Shown piece after piece: positions 22,746-34,100 of a stretch of 64,000 nt of DNA. The notes under the pieces were generated by a model. It saw only the letters and a list, made by a program, of their open reading frames with translations, ran no database searches and was not told the origin of the DNA. The translations under genes and the position numbers were made by a program. Position 1 is the stretch's first letter, and every line of letters begins with the position of its first letter. Origin of the DNA: Lumnitzera littorea (Eukaryota; Streptophyta; Magnoliopsida; Myrtales; Combretaceae); NCBI GenBank assembly GCA_024138015.1, contig JAMXBB010000004.1, forward strand, positions 106,982,365 to 107,046,364, written 5' to 3'.

Positions 22746-23573
22746 CCAATACCTGACTTTTTGCCAATAATGCTATAAAAAAAAAAGTTACTACATTCTA
22801 AAAGCAAAGGTTGCTTAAGGAAAAAGAAGTTATATGATATTGGGTGTTAAAAATTAATACGAGTTGAAGATATGAAAGCAAATAAATGTAAGTGCTATTA
22901 TACTAGAGTAAGAAATTGAACATGTTAGTAGACGAGCTTAGAAATTTGAAAGAAAAAATTGAGCTTGTTATTTAAAATAGATAGCAGAGTTACGCGTTCG
23001 ACAAGTGCTATTCTCCAATTTATAAAGTGTGTATGATTCTATGAACGCCTCTTTGAAAATTGCTTCCTTCTTAACATTCACCACTTCTAAAATCTTTAAT
23101 GTTAACTTGTCTTCATTCAATTATCAACGTACAGTTTCTTCTACTTTTTCAATCATCAAATTGTTTAGTCTTCAGCCTTTTTAGTTGTAGTAATTCTCTA
23201 ATTCAAAATTTGAAATTACACTCCTTCTTTTATTAGTTTATCACCATAATTTCATTTGAATTCTAACTTCTAAGCATCCTTGTCTTCAATTTTCTGTTGT
23301 CCACTCTTCATTGTCCTGTAACTTCATCATTTAACTCTCCATCAACCTTTTTCATTTTTATCTCTCCCTCTCACCCTCTCTCCTCAATTACTCATGCACT
23401 TGTGTGTAGGTGTGGAAGTAGCCAAATATGCCAATAGCTTTGCCTTTGTTTTGTCCCTCATGTATAGGCTTATAGCCTTATAGCTTTGTACAGGAGGTGA
23501 GATGTATTATAAATATATATATAGCTTTGTCTTTTAGCTTTGATATGTCTTATTAGTTTGCAATTATTGACAA

Positions 23574-23607
<34 letters not shown>

Positions 23608-23656
23608 CTCTTTTTTGGATAAAAAAAATGGATGGGTCAATCCATTGGTTTAGGGT

Positions 23657-25067
23657 AAGTTGTGGTACGGCGTGTAAGATGGTACGGAGTGTATAGGCAG
23701 CGGACTAAAACTTAAATGGTTATGAATGATACAGATTACCTTCCTTACTACTATCTACTCGGGTATTGGTTGCTTTACTACTAACCATATTATTATTATT
23801 AATTATATTTGCCTACCTTCAACCTATGCTATCTAGCTTTTACAATAATGTGGATACCCTCACAACCAAGGACTCTTGAATGCAGTTGGAAAAAGGTAAT
23901 AAATATCAAATAGGTAAAAGATTGCTTGAGTTCATGATAGAAAGAAAATTGATCTATATTGAGATATTTACAATAGATGATAAGAAAGCTGTAGTGAAAG
24001 ATAAAGGAAAGGGTTATTTAGAATCAAAATTAATGCTATTTCAATTTTGTTAGCCCTTGGAAACAACATAGCGATGGATAATTCAAGAAGGCGTAGTAAG
24101 CAACGAAATGCTTTGGGAGTTTAAAATAATCATAGATCTGGAGATTCTCGAATAGGTCAACCTTTTGAACTGCTACTAAATCCATGGGCAGGCAAGAGAC
24201 AACCAATGGGTACAAAGAATAAGAAGTAGGATGAGAAGTTTTGACAGTGAATGTGAATGGATATCATGCATCAAGACACAAACACTATCAAGGGTTTGAG
24301 TTAGAAATAGGGTTCAATACAATTCACTAACACTAAATGTCACTCAGGATTTAAATAAGGGTTAGACGTAACTCACTAACCGGCTCAAATGAAAAGGTTC
24401 GCTACTATCTTAAGGACAAGATTGATTAGAATGCAAGAAAGATTAAAGAGTTATCTCAACACTTAATAATTTGGTAAATGCAAACCCTAGGAGCTTAAGT
24501 ATAACTTTGTTTAAAGAAAGGAATATTCTTCATTGTTCGATCTCTATATCAATGATGATTACAAATGTTGCTATTTATAGCAAGTCCTAAACCTTACTGG
24601 CAAAATTGTAAATAATGTAGAAGGCCTTAAACCCTAAAGGATGAGCCCATAAATAAAATAAAGAAGAATATTCACAATAATTACAAAATTGTGCATTTTA
24701 TAGGAGAAGTCAGCATGCAATCATTCGACATGTCTGGGAAGAGTAGAATCCAAATTGGATGAGGTCGGTAGTTGGATGTCTGGGTCCAAGGAGGAGTCCT
24801 TGGAGTCTCATAGTACCTGGCTGAGATACCTGAAAGGTTAGCCTATAGTTTGCCGAGTGCTAAGATTAGTTTGCACTAGCCTCTTCATGCCATGCCGAGT
24901 GGAGCTTAGGCCTCCAATCCTTAGTAATGTGTTGCCTCATCTTCTCAACAGACGATAGCCCTGATGCTTGGTGTTTCCATTCTACTACTCAACCATTTAG
25001 TAATCGTTGAATCTCGACGTAAACTATTCGACCTCAACTTTGAGAGAGTCGTAGGCTAATTCCTAAT
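23657..25067. mobile_element. 1.4-kb insertion in tandem unit copy 1, class unknown
   Basis: Copy 2 reads straight through at 36,960-36,965 (GTTAGGGTAGGTTCATC), whereas copy 1 has 1.4 kb between GTTTAGGGTAA and TAGGTTGAACCCATC. No protein motif, LTR pair or terminal repeat was recognised. The clean empty site supports insertion in copy 1 rather than deletion in copy 2, but deletion cannot be excluded. Confidence 0.6.
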
Positions 25068-25260
25068 AGGTTGAACCCATCGATTCAGGACAACATAGAG
25101 ACATTGAGTGGTTAGCGGGTCCTTATGGCAACTTAAAACTACCTTGATGGGTCATTATCTAATTTAGGAACCACCGGATCGGTTCTGTTCCGGTTTCCGG
25201 TTCCGAACTAAACTGTACCTAGGTCTGATAACATGGTTAATGTATTATGTAAGTATAATG

Positions 25261-25504
25261 TGTGAACTAACCTAAGCAGTAGTAGACTAGTAGCTGGTTA
25301 GGTTGATCAAGAACTCATGCAAGAAGAATACTGTTAAAGAATAAAAGTGTATATTCAATAGAAACAGAATGAAAATTAATTACACTTGTAGAAGGTCTAC
25401 CGATATATATAGACAAAAATAACTAACTAAGCTTGCTTAACTAATTTTGTTCTAAACTCCTAACAAGTAACTAATCTAACTGATTTAGTTTGTTAAATAA
25501 TACA
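25261..25504 (-). repeat. 3' LTR of the copia element
   Basis: It begins TGTGAACTAACCT and ends TAAATAATACA, and is highly similar to 29,752-30,005. A TATATATAGACAAAAAT block near 25,403 is shared with the other LTR and could be promoter text. Confidence 0.9.
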
Positions 25505-25520
25505 TTACCCCCACCCCCCT
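25505..25520 (-). other. Polypurine tract of the copia element
   Basis: On the minus strand this reads AGGGGGGTGGGGGTAA directly before the 3' LTR. It is a textbook plus-strand priming site. Confidence 0.85.
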
Positions 25521-25539
25521 TCTAAGGTGGAGCCGATCA

Positions 25540-25960
25540 AAGGCTTAGCTTGAGTCTTGCGAAGTTGAGTTGATCAATGGATACTCTCTTTGTCAAGAAA
25601 TCAATAAGTTGTTGTTTAGACGAGACAAAAGAAGTTTTGAGAAATCATTTTCCATTCTGGTTACACGTGAAGTGTATGTTGATAGCAATATGTTTGATTT
25701 TGCTGTAATGATAAGGATTATTAGTTAATAATTGTATAGATTTATTGTCACAAAAGAGCTCGGTAGGAAAGGAGTTAGGAATGCCTAAATCCTGTAAGAC
25801 ATATGATGTCTAAAGAAGTTCCTTAATAACGCTAGCCATAGATCTATACTTAGCTTTGGTAGATGAAGAGGGCATAATATTTTGCTTTTTCATTTTCCAG
25901 TTGAGAAGAGATGTACTAAGCAAAAGACAAAATCATGAGATAAATTTCCTATCCAAAGAA
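25540..25960 (-). pseudogene. RNase H of the copia polyprotein
   Basis: The minus strand reads STKAKYRSMASVIKELL, LQDLGIPNSFPTELFCDNKS, then LLTNNPYHYSKIKHIAINIH and TSFVSSKQQLIDFLTK. These are the standard Ty1/copia RNase H motifs (S-AEYRAMA, L-CDN-SA, NPV-H-RTKHI). The usual AEAEY Glu is Lys here, and stops are present. Confidence 0.85.
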
Positions 25961-26142
25961 GAAGCCTTGTAATTTGAATTTGAATAAGCATTCAAATGCG
26001 AAGATGATGATGTAAAATAAAAAATGCCAAAGTCTACAAATCCTTTAAGATATCTAAGGACATGAAATACGACCTTTAAATGTCAAACACATGGTTTAGC
26101 TATGAACTGACTTAGCTTGTGGACTGGAAAAGAAATATCTAA

Positions 26143-27038
26143 TCACGTTAATGTAAGATATAGTAGATGACCAACTAGCTTTCTATAAAATGATGGATCA
26201 TCTAATGGTCCCCTTGCATATGTGTAGAGATTGCCACTTGATGGGAAAGGAGTATTGAGTGGTTTAGCAGCAAAAAGTTCATCATCAACAAGAATATCAA
26301 ACAAATACTTGCATTGTTGAAGAAGAATCCTTACATCAAACTTGTACAGTTCAATATCAAGAAAATATCTAGCAATACCTAGGTCCTTAATTGTGAATTT
26401 ATAATGTAATTGATGTTTTAACTCAAAAATAGCATCCATTGCATCACTAAAAATCAGCATATCATCTACGTATTGAAGAACAACAACAAAACCATGCAAA
26501 TCCATACGAGTGAATAAGGATATATCATGAGATGACTGAGTAAAGCTAAGATGAACAAGAAACTTGCTGATTTCAAGATTCCACTATCGAGAAGCTTGCT
26601 TTATGCTATACAAGGACTTCAACAACCGACATACTTGACCTAGCTATGCTTTATGATATCCAGGAGGAGCTTCCATATAAATTTCTTCATCCAATGATCT
26701 ACGAAGAAACGCATTATTGACATTGACTCAAAATATAGGCCACTTTCTAATAGCTTCAATAGCCAACTAAATTCACATACTAGTAAGATGAATTACAAGA
26801 GAAAAAGTGGTATAGAAATCTTAACCTTCCACTTGTGCACAGCCCTTAGCAACTAGGCGAGCTTTATATCGCTCAATACTACCTTCAGCTTTATACTTAA
26901 TTTTGTAGACCCATTTACAACCAATGGGTCGTTTGTCCTTAGGCAAAGTAGTAAGTTCCCAAATCTTGTTAGATTCAAGAGCTTAAAGCTCTTGGTGCAT
27001 AGCATCATTCCATTAATTATCCTATGAAGCTTTAGCAA
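26143..27038 (-). pseudogene. Reverse transcriptase of the copia polyprotein
   Basis: Visible text from right to left: a region with KLKVV-type post-integrase sequence (27,038-26,853), conserved fragments through 26,700, then an intact 120-residue segment (26,505-26,143) with VVLQYVDDMLIFSDAMD, KDLGIARYFLDIELY and PSFYRKLVGHLLYLT. The YVDD active site is intact. Stops upstream, for example in the 26,520-26,850 stretch, break the frame. Role: cDNA synthesis. Confidence 0.9.
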
Positions 27039-27255
27039 ATGAATTAGGTTCCTTTGTTAGGAACACATTAGCCATAGATGTAACAAAGTTAGAAGAATAA
27101 GACACAAAAGAAGAAGGAGAGAACAAAGGATAGGTAGAAGATGAAGGAGAAACAATGAGTACATGAGCTAGATGAAGAGAATGAACATAATCATGTAGCC
27201 ATTTAGGAGGATTATGTGAGCGAGTAGATTGGCAAATAGGTGGAGAAACATGAGT

Positions 27256-28081
27256 TTAAACAATAAGAACAATAGAAGAGGGAACATTTGAAGAAGAATC
27301 TGTAGAAGGAAAACTATAAATGATGTCATCAAAAGAAGAAGAAACATGAGGTAAATTTGAAGGAGAAGAAAGGGACTGAGTAATAGGAAAACTTGAATTG
27401 TCTATACAGTCATTGCAATCTTTATAAGGAAATTTGTCTTCAAAAAATATTGCATCTCTACTTATCAACACTTTCTTGTTTTGCATATCAAAGAATTTAT
27501 AAGCCTTATGCCCATGAGCATATCCTAAAAACACACACTTAATCCCTTTATTAGCAAACTTGTCCTCAATACCACTAATCTTAAGAATGAAACACAAACA
27601 ACCCATGATCCTAAGATGATCAAATGAAGGAACTTTGCCAAAAAGTACTTCATATGGAGTCTTCCAATCAAGTATTGTCGTAGGCATTTGGTTGATCAAA
27701 TATATTGCTATTAAAACACAATCATCCTAAAATTCCAAAGGTAAATGAGCATGAATCCTAACAGCCCTTGAAGTCTCCAACAAATGCCTGTATTTCTTTT
27801 TTACTCTCCCATTTTCTTGTTTTCAACAAATATGTCCATGTTGCATGAGAAAAATCATCCACCAATTTAAGGAAATACTGCTCTCCATTATAAGTTGGTA
27901 CCTTATAAAGCCTCCATAGATCTATATTTAGTATCTCAAACAAAGACTGTGATGTATTCAAGTTCTTATGGAAAGGAAGTCTATGTATTTTGGCTAGGTG
28001 ATAAGTCTCATAAAAGAACTGATGAAAATCAAGATCTTTACAATAGTTTAAATGTTCTAGCTTGGACAAGATGTATGCCAA
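27256..28081 (-). pseudogene. Integrase of the copia polyprotein
   Basis: The segment 28,081-27,758 gives YETYHLAKIHRLPFHKN followed by IDLWRLYKVPTYNGEQYF and DDFSHATWTYLLKTR. The segment 27,699-27,256 gives TILDWKTPYEVLFGKVPSFD, LRIMGCLCF and KCVFLGYAHGHKAYKF. This is the GAG-pre-integrase zinc region, catalytic core start and C-terminal GKGY-like part of copia integrases. Both Cys of the CxxC pair have become Tyr (YETY), consistent with TGT to TAT changes. The core between the two open segments is lost or broken. Confidence 0.88.
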
Positions 28082-28235
28082 AGATAAGCATGTATCAAAG
28101 ATAATGAAGAAAACTTGGAATCTGTAACAGAATTATACTTACATGTAGTAGATGAGATACAACTAGAATTGCAATCAAACTTCAAGATGTATAATCCACT
28201 TTTGACTTGAGGTGTAGCTATCACCTTCTTAGACA

Positions 28236-28523
28236 TTAGTCCTCAAAATGGCAATAAGTTTTATCAACTTTTAGCATAAAGGATGAAGTCGATAACAATT
28301 CGGAAACTAACGGTAAGTTATGTTGAAAACCAAGAATAAGTAAAATGTTATGAAGGACTAAAGAGTGATTAAGATTGATTGCATCGACTTCTTTAACTTC
28401 TTTAGTAGAGCTATCAGGTAAATGAACAAGAATAGGTTTTGAAAGTGTTTGTTTGATACGAAAGAGACAAGAATAAGGAGTCATATGATTGCTAGCCCAT
28501 GTATCAACTATCCAAGAACCCAT
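28236..28523 (-). pseudogene. Aspartic protease of the copia polyprotein
   Basis: A 95-residue segment starts GSWIVDTWASNHMT, the copia protease box WI-DSGAS-HM with Trp in place of Gly. It continues ILVHLPDSSTKEV and LHNILLILGFQHNLPLVS, which match the second half of copia proteases. The Gly to Trp change right after the catalytic Asp should abolish activity. Confidence 0.85.
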
Positions 28524-28789
28524 GTCATTTTCTAAAGCTACAGAACAAGAAATAGAATGAGCGCCTACACAATTAACAACAACATGACTAGTATCCTCTC
28601 CATCATATGATTGCTACATTTTCATCATTTTACAAACTTTCGAAGCAATATTCAGTCAACATGAGAAAAATCACTGTTAAAAGTCACATTAGCAGTATCA
28701 ATGTTATGATTAAAGGGAATATTGTGACTTGCAGTCAAACTCATATTTCCAACAACACTTCCTCAACTATTAGCCTTTTTTCCTTTCCT

Positions 28790-28885
28790 TCCTCGATAAC
28801 ACTTTGAATATCCAATTAATTCAAAGCATAACTCAATAGTATGTCCTTCTTGCTTACAATTCTTGCAATAAGGTTTCCCTCGTCT
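28790..28885 (-). pseudogene. gag zinc knuckle of the copia element
   Basis: The minus strand reads GKPYCKNCKQEGHTIELC, a perfect CX2CX4HX4C knuckle. Basic text with GYSKCYRGRKGKK follows. It binds element RNA in the capsid precursor. Confidence 0.85.
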
Positions 28886-29362
28886 TGTAATCTTAGAAAA
28901 AATATTAGATGCCTTCTATTTGACATTGAAAGCAAAAACTTTAGCATCTTTTGAACTCAAGCTAGTAAATTGTTTTTGCTTTTCCCCTTGCAACACCAAA
29001 TAGAATGCTCTATTCACTGGTAGCAAAGAATCATATGAAAGAATTTGACTTCACACTCCTTCAAACATTTTAGATAATCTTATAAAAAACTGAATCAATT
29101 TTGTTTAAGAATCAAATTCAACTAACTCTTTCCTAAGATCACAAGTACATTAATTCAATCGACCACAACTACAAGTAGGATAAAGTTTCAACTCTTGTAA
29201 TTCCTCCTAATATTTCTTAAGCTTGTTATAATATGCTGTAACAATCATATTATTTTGCTTAAGATTCATCAATTCATGTTGCAATTGAAAAATAAGTCGC
29301 CCATTCATTTGAGCAAATTGCTTACACACATCATTCCACAATTCCAATGATGATTGAGCATA

Positions 29363-29584
29363 TTAAAAGCTTTGTGAAATATCAGTTGTCATGGTGTTAA
29401 GTAACCAACAACGTACCATATAATCACTACACATACACTTAACATATTCATTTGAATTCTCATCTGGTTTAGTAAGAGTTCCATCTATGAATCCTAGCTT
29501 GAATTTAGCTCCAAGTTCCATTTTAACAAATCGATTCCAAGCTAAGAAATTGGATCCATTAAAAACTATGCTTCCTAAAGTCAT
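29363..29584 (-). pseudogene. gag N-terminal region of the copia element
   Basis: The 73-residue segment has FNGSNFLAWNRFVKMELGAK, then LGFIDGTLTKP and CMCSDYMVRCWLLNTM. This is the Retrotran_gag_3/UBN2-type N-terminus of plant copia gag (NY-W-R-M-AL-AK-K-GFIDG). Between it and the knuckle at 28,885 the frame is degraded but still shows gag-like text. Confidence 0.85.
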
Positions 29585-29739
29585 AGCTAGATTATCAGAA
29601 AAAGATATGTAAAGAGGATCGAAATTATTCTATTTAGTCATTTGCAATCAACAAGAAATACCAATAAGAAGTAGAGAATCAAATACCAAATTAGATTAAA
29701 ACTTGTACGAGTTGAAGAACTAGGATCAACATCGATCAA

Positions 29740-29751
29740 GCTCTGATACCA
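29740..29751 (-). other. Primer-binding site, initiator Met tRNA type
   Basis: On the minus strand this reads TGGTATCAGAGC immediately after the LTR end CACA. It is the canonical complement of the 3' end of plant initiator methionine tRNA, used by most plant copia elements. Confidence 0.93.
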
Positions 29752-30005
29752 TGTGAACTAACCTGAGTAGTACCGGCTAGTTGCGTTGATCAAGAACTCA
29801 TATAAGAAAATTACCGTTAGAGAATAAAAGTGTGTATTCAATAGAAATAGAATGAAAATTAATTACATTTGTAAAAGGTTTGCTAATATATATAGACAAA
29901 AATGACTAACTAAGTTTGCTTAACTAATTATATTCTAACCTCCTAACAAGTAACTAATCTAATTGATTCAATTTGTTAAATAACTATATATAGTATATTC
30001 TACTA
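29752..30005 (-). repeat. 5' LTR of the copia element
   Basis: It aligns with 25,261-25,504 almost throughout. The outer end (about 25 bp of TATA-rich text) differs, so the exact terminus is fixed by the TAGTG target duplication rather than by a TG start. Confidence 0.85.
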
Positions 30006-31174
30006 TAGTGATGTTATTTGTGAGATTGTACCACTTGATTGATTTTTTTATTTTTCTTCTAAATAGGACTATTGACCGTGGATGTTGATTAAAATAGATG
30101 AATACAAAATTCTTGAAGTATAATTTGTTATTGTATATAATATTCACTTTAATGTACACTAAAATAATTTAGACGGAAAGATAAACTGGTGAGAAAATTA
30201 GAATGCTATCCGGTTTAGAGGTTGCAAAGAAACTACAAAGCTTTATTCTTTCTTTCTTTTTCTTTTTCTTTTTTTTTTGTTTTCTTTGCTTTAGAAATAA
30301 TGGGAATGAATTTTTTTAATTTTAGTATTAAGTTTCTGTTCTTATTTTATTTTCATTTTTCCCCCTTAAATTATATAAATGTCTATTTAGTGTTAAAGAT
30401 GGGAGTAGAGATTGACTGCTATGGAATTGGGTTGGGACAGGAAGTGGTAAATTTCGATAAAACATTGTAAGGAAGAAGGTTAGAAATAAAAACAATGCAA
30501 CATATATAGATTACATTCATAAACATCTATAATCAGGGACTCATTCCATGACAAATTATCAATATATAATAAAATATTAATTAATATTTGAATAAAATAC
30601 TACTTATTACAATGACTAAGCATTGGGATTTAAATACTCTTGTTCGTATTGCGTAAGAAATGGGTTACTACCTGCCTTAAAAGAAAGATGCATACTGGTT
30701 ATCATTTTACACAAACCTTCCTTTTTCTTTTCCTTAGAAAAATGGAAAAGGGTGAAACTTTGTGAGGTAGATGGCCTTGTTATTTGTTTTATGTGTTGTC
30801 TATTCCATACTTCATGGGTGTTTCCCTCATATGTGCTTCCTCAACATTTCATATCCATCACCAAATTTCTATTTGTAGTTTTTGTTACAATAATTACCAA
30901 ATGTAGGAATATTTTCATCTTCACCTACAACTTTACGGAGATGTTTAGTAAATATATCTTATTTCGATGGCCTTGGTAGCTTAGTATTAGGTTTCCCTTC
31001 GATTACTCCTCCTCCTTAGATGCCATCTCTTCCTCCACATCTGAGTTATACACTAACATCATTTGTTCAAACCTGAGTGGAAGACTTTGCATTATGTTGA
31101 GGGCTCAATCTTGCATGAAGTCATAGAAATTGTACTTGTACTCCATGTTCTCCATAAGAGCACTAGTTGACGCC

Positions 31175-34100
31175 TGTAAGCCTTGTAATTAGGTATTCAA
31201 GGTTCAATTTGTAGAATTTAGGCAATTGAACAAATTGTTCAATTTAGCTCAAATTTTACGACGAAGTTAGGAATACTAGTAAAAGTGATCACTTGATTTT
31301 AGATTTAAGAAAATAAATAATAAAATAATTAATTATTATAATATTGAATTATATGAAAATTTCCTATTATTTATTGGAAACATATAAAACAAGTTTCGAT
31401 AACTAACGAATAGATAGAGATAAATTATATACACAATAAAAATCATAAAATCACTTAAATAATATTTATGAGTGTTTATGGTATATCTCTCATATATTTT
31501 GATGATAACAAAAAAGGTTAAATGCTAATGAATCTTTAAGAGTATAGACTTACATAATGATTTTCAGAAAGTTTAAATTTCACAAAACTAAGTTGTATTT
31601 AAAAGCTTATTCAGAAGTCTTGAATTGATTAAAAATAGAATAGTCTAAAAATCTTCAGAGAGTGCTTCAAAAGCTTTTATAAAAAGAATTGATACAGCAC
31701 TTCAGAAGCTTATTTAAAAACTTTAGAAACAAAAGCCCGATATTCTTCATAAGCTTGTTCAGAAAGTAAGTCTAGAAGTATGACGTTGAAAATAGCTTTT
31801 AATTATATTTGAATTAATCAAGCCCTAGATTCACTAGATTAGGTGTGTTAGGAAAATACACTTAATTCAATTTCACTCAAGATGGAGTTAAGATCCATAG
31901 GGATTATCTTTAAGCAAATTAATTTTTGAAAAATCAAGATAGGCATAAATATGGATAAAGATAAGGTTGAATAAGATTTTATGGAAATTCAAAAGAGTTT
32001 ATCTAGAAATATTTGATAAGGCATATCTTTTCTTTAAGTTTAAAACAAAAGCTTATCTAGTGGTTATGGATTTAAGTTTATCTGATCTAAATAAATTAAG
32101 GAGAGTTGGTTTTAAAATTCAAAAGATCAAGATCTTCTCTAAAAATATCCAAAGAGTTATCTCGAATAACTAACGGTTGAATAATTATGAAAGTGAAGAA
32201 AATCTTCAATTCTTAGTCATTGAAAGATTTCAATATAAAAGAGAAAAGATTCAAAACGTTTGGATACTACTCTGGAAAAATCTCTAGAAAAATAAAATAT
32301 TGAGATTAGATTATACCTTCTGAAAGGTCATAGAAAGTTCTTTAGATATTACTTCAGAAAGTTCCACCAAAGCAAATTATTCAACTTTCATCATTTCTCT
32401 CGAGTGAAATTAATTGAGATTTATACTTTTGTTCTCATTTGTAATATGTAATTCTTATTTGTTGTTTAAGTGTTGAAACAAGTATGTTTGTACTATACAG
32501 ATTTGTATTAGACTAGATTATTGAAAGGCTAAATAGGCAGAGCAGAGTGTCGTAAAGTCCATATGTGACAACTGCTTGTAATCTTTTTGTGATTTGATTT
32601 AATAGATCAAGTGGAACAACACCAATGAAATAAATCGGATCTCTAGTAGTAGAGATGAAAAAAAAGCAATAGGTAGAAGGCCGAAGCTCTATAAAATCTC
32701 TGCTTGATATTTTCCTTCCTTACTTTTTTAATTTTGTTTATTATTTGTTGTGCATTGAATCATTAAATTATCACTGTTCACCATTATAAGTTGTTATGAG
32801 GGATAATTTTACTTTTCTCATAATGAAAAAGTTTTCAAAAGTTTAAAAATATCAATTCACCTTTCTTTTGATATCTTATATGGGACTAACAATATATCTA
32901 CATATAGATAAAAATATGCGAAATTACTTAAAATAACCAAATATGTTAAAATAATACTAAATAATTAAAGAAAATTCATAAATAATTAAGAAAAAATCAA
33001 GAAGAATATGAAAAGGCATGGAATTGTCTAGAACATAGGCATAGCAAGCTAGAAATGGAAAATGAAAATTCAATGAATAAGATTGGGCCATTTAGAAAGG
33101 GATAAGGGGCACTTAACACCATAAAATTAAAAGTAAAACCCTAACCATGCTATAAATTCGGCACAACCCAACTAAACACCATTTTAATCAGTTGGGCATC
33201 AAAAAAAAAAAAATTAAGAAGAGGAGTGGAAAAACTAATTTCAGCAAAAATAAACAAAATGGTGTGCATTTAGGACTTATAAAGGAAACACACATCCAAC
33301 AATTACTTGGAGAGGAATAGTCACCATTGACAGATAGTAGACCCCATATCTAAAGCTATAGACAATAGTGGAGCCACCGCTGGTGGCTGAAATCTTGTTG
33401 ATTGGTGAGTTTCGATTTTTCTTTCAAATTTGTTTAATTTAGTAAAAATATTAAATATGTATGGAAAATTATGAAATTTGGTTTCCATAGGTATTTTTAC
33501 ATTTAGAATTATAATATCAAACCATTTTTTTAAAATTAGAAGTGCTTATTTAGGTTCCTTAAGAACAGGCCTGATTTCAACGAATTTTGTATAAATTTAA
33601 AAAAATAGTAAAAAAATTTATTTTGAGCTAATTTTTGGTGTCCATATTCCTTATATGATATATTTAATTTATATAAAAATAATTTTTGATAAAATATACA
33701 TTTAGTATTTATTAAAATTATTTTTTTGAATTTTCCATATTTTCCATATGAAAGAAATAATAGGTTTTTAATTAAATTCCTTAATGAATATAATTTGTAA
33801 TGAATTCTGAAGCTTAGTTATGATTTTGGGAATTTTTAGTTTGGATCTTATAATTTCATTTGGTCATTTATCTAATTTAAGCTAACTTTTAGCAAAATCA
33901 GACTTAAAATCAGTATACCAGAAACTAATATATATTAAACTATCTTGCTACTTTTCATTATCATAATATAACAATCATAATTTATTGAGTATAATATATT
34001 TTCCGTAGCATTATTGAAGTTTGAGGCATTAGTTGTATGTATTATGCATAATATGTACTATATATGTAGGTGAAGAGGTATATTTAAGTTAATTTTGTGA

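Larger units (their letters stand above)
25261..30005 (-). mobile_element. Ty1/copia retrotransposon with both LTRs
   Basis: This is a 4.7-kb minus-strand element with short LTRs (about 244 and 254 bp), a tRNA-iMet type primer site, a polypurine tract and gag-PR-INT-RT-RH in copia order. Target duplications TAATG (25,256-25,260) and TAGTG (30,006-30,010) flank it. Tandem unit copy 2 has the uninterrupted target GTATAATGATGTTATTTG at about 37,150. Many stops and replaced catalytic residues make it non-autonomous. The Tnt1/Retrofit-like short-LTR type is likely, but the lineage is not resolved. Confidence 0.92.
22152..30610. repeat. Tandem unit copy 1 of a 2.25-kb sequence, carrying two insertions
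   Basis: The unit begins AATGACTAAG (22,152) and ends ACTACTTATTAC (30,610). It matches 30,611-37,718 block by block: 22,152-22,740 with 30,611-31,174; 22,745-23,656 with 36,043-36,960; 25,068-25,260 with 36,965-37,138; 30,006-30,610 with 37,139-37,718. Removing the 1.4-kb insert and the copia element leaves about 2.3 kb. The sequence could be a non-autonomous transposon: the minus strand has a TATAAATTGG box near 23,020 and GGTTCCGGTTCC-type text near 25,180. No terminal inverted repeat was found. Confidence 0.85.
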
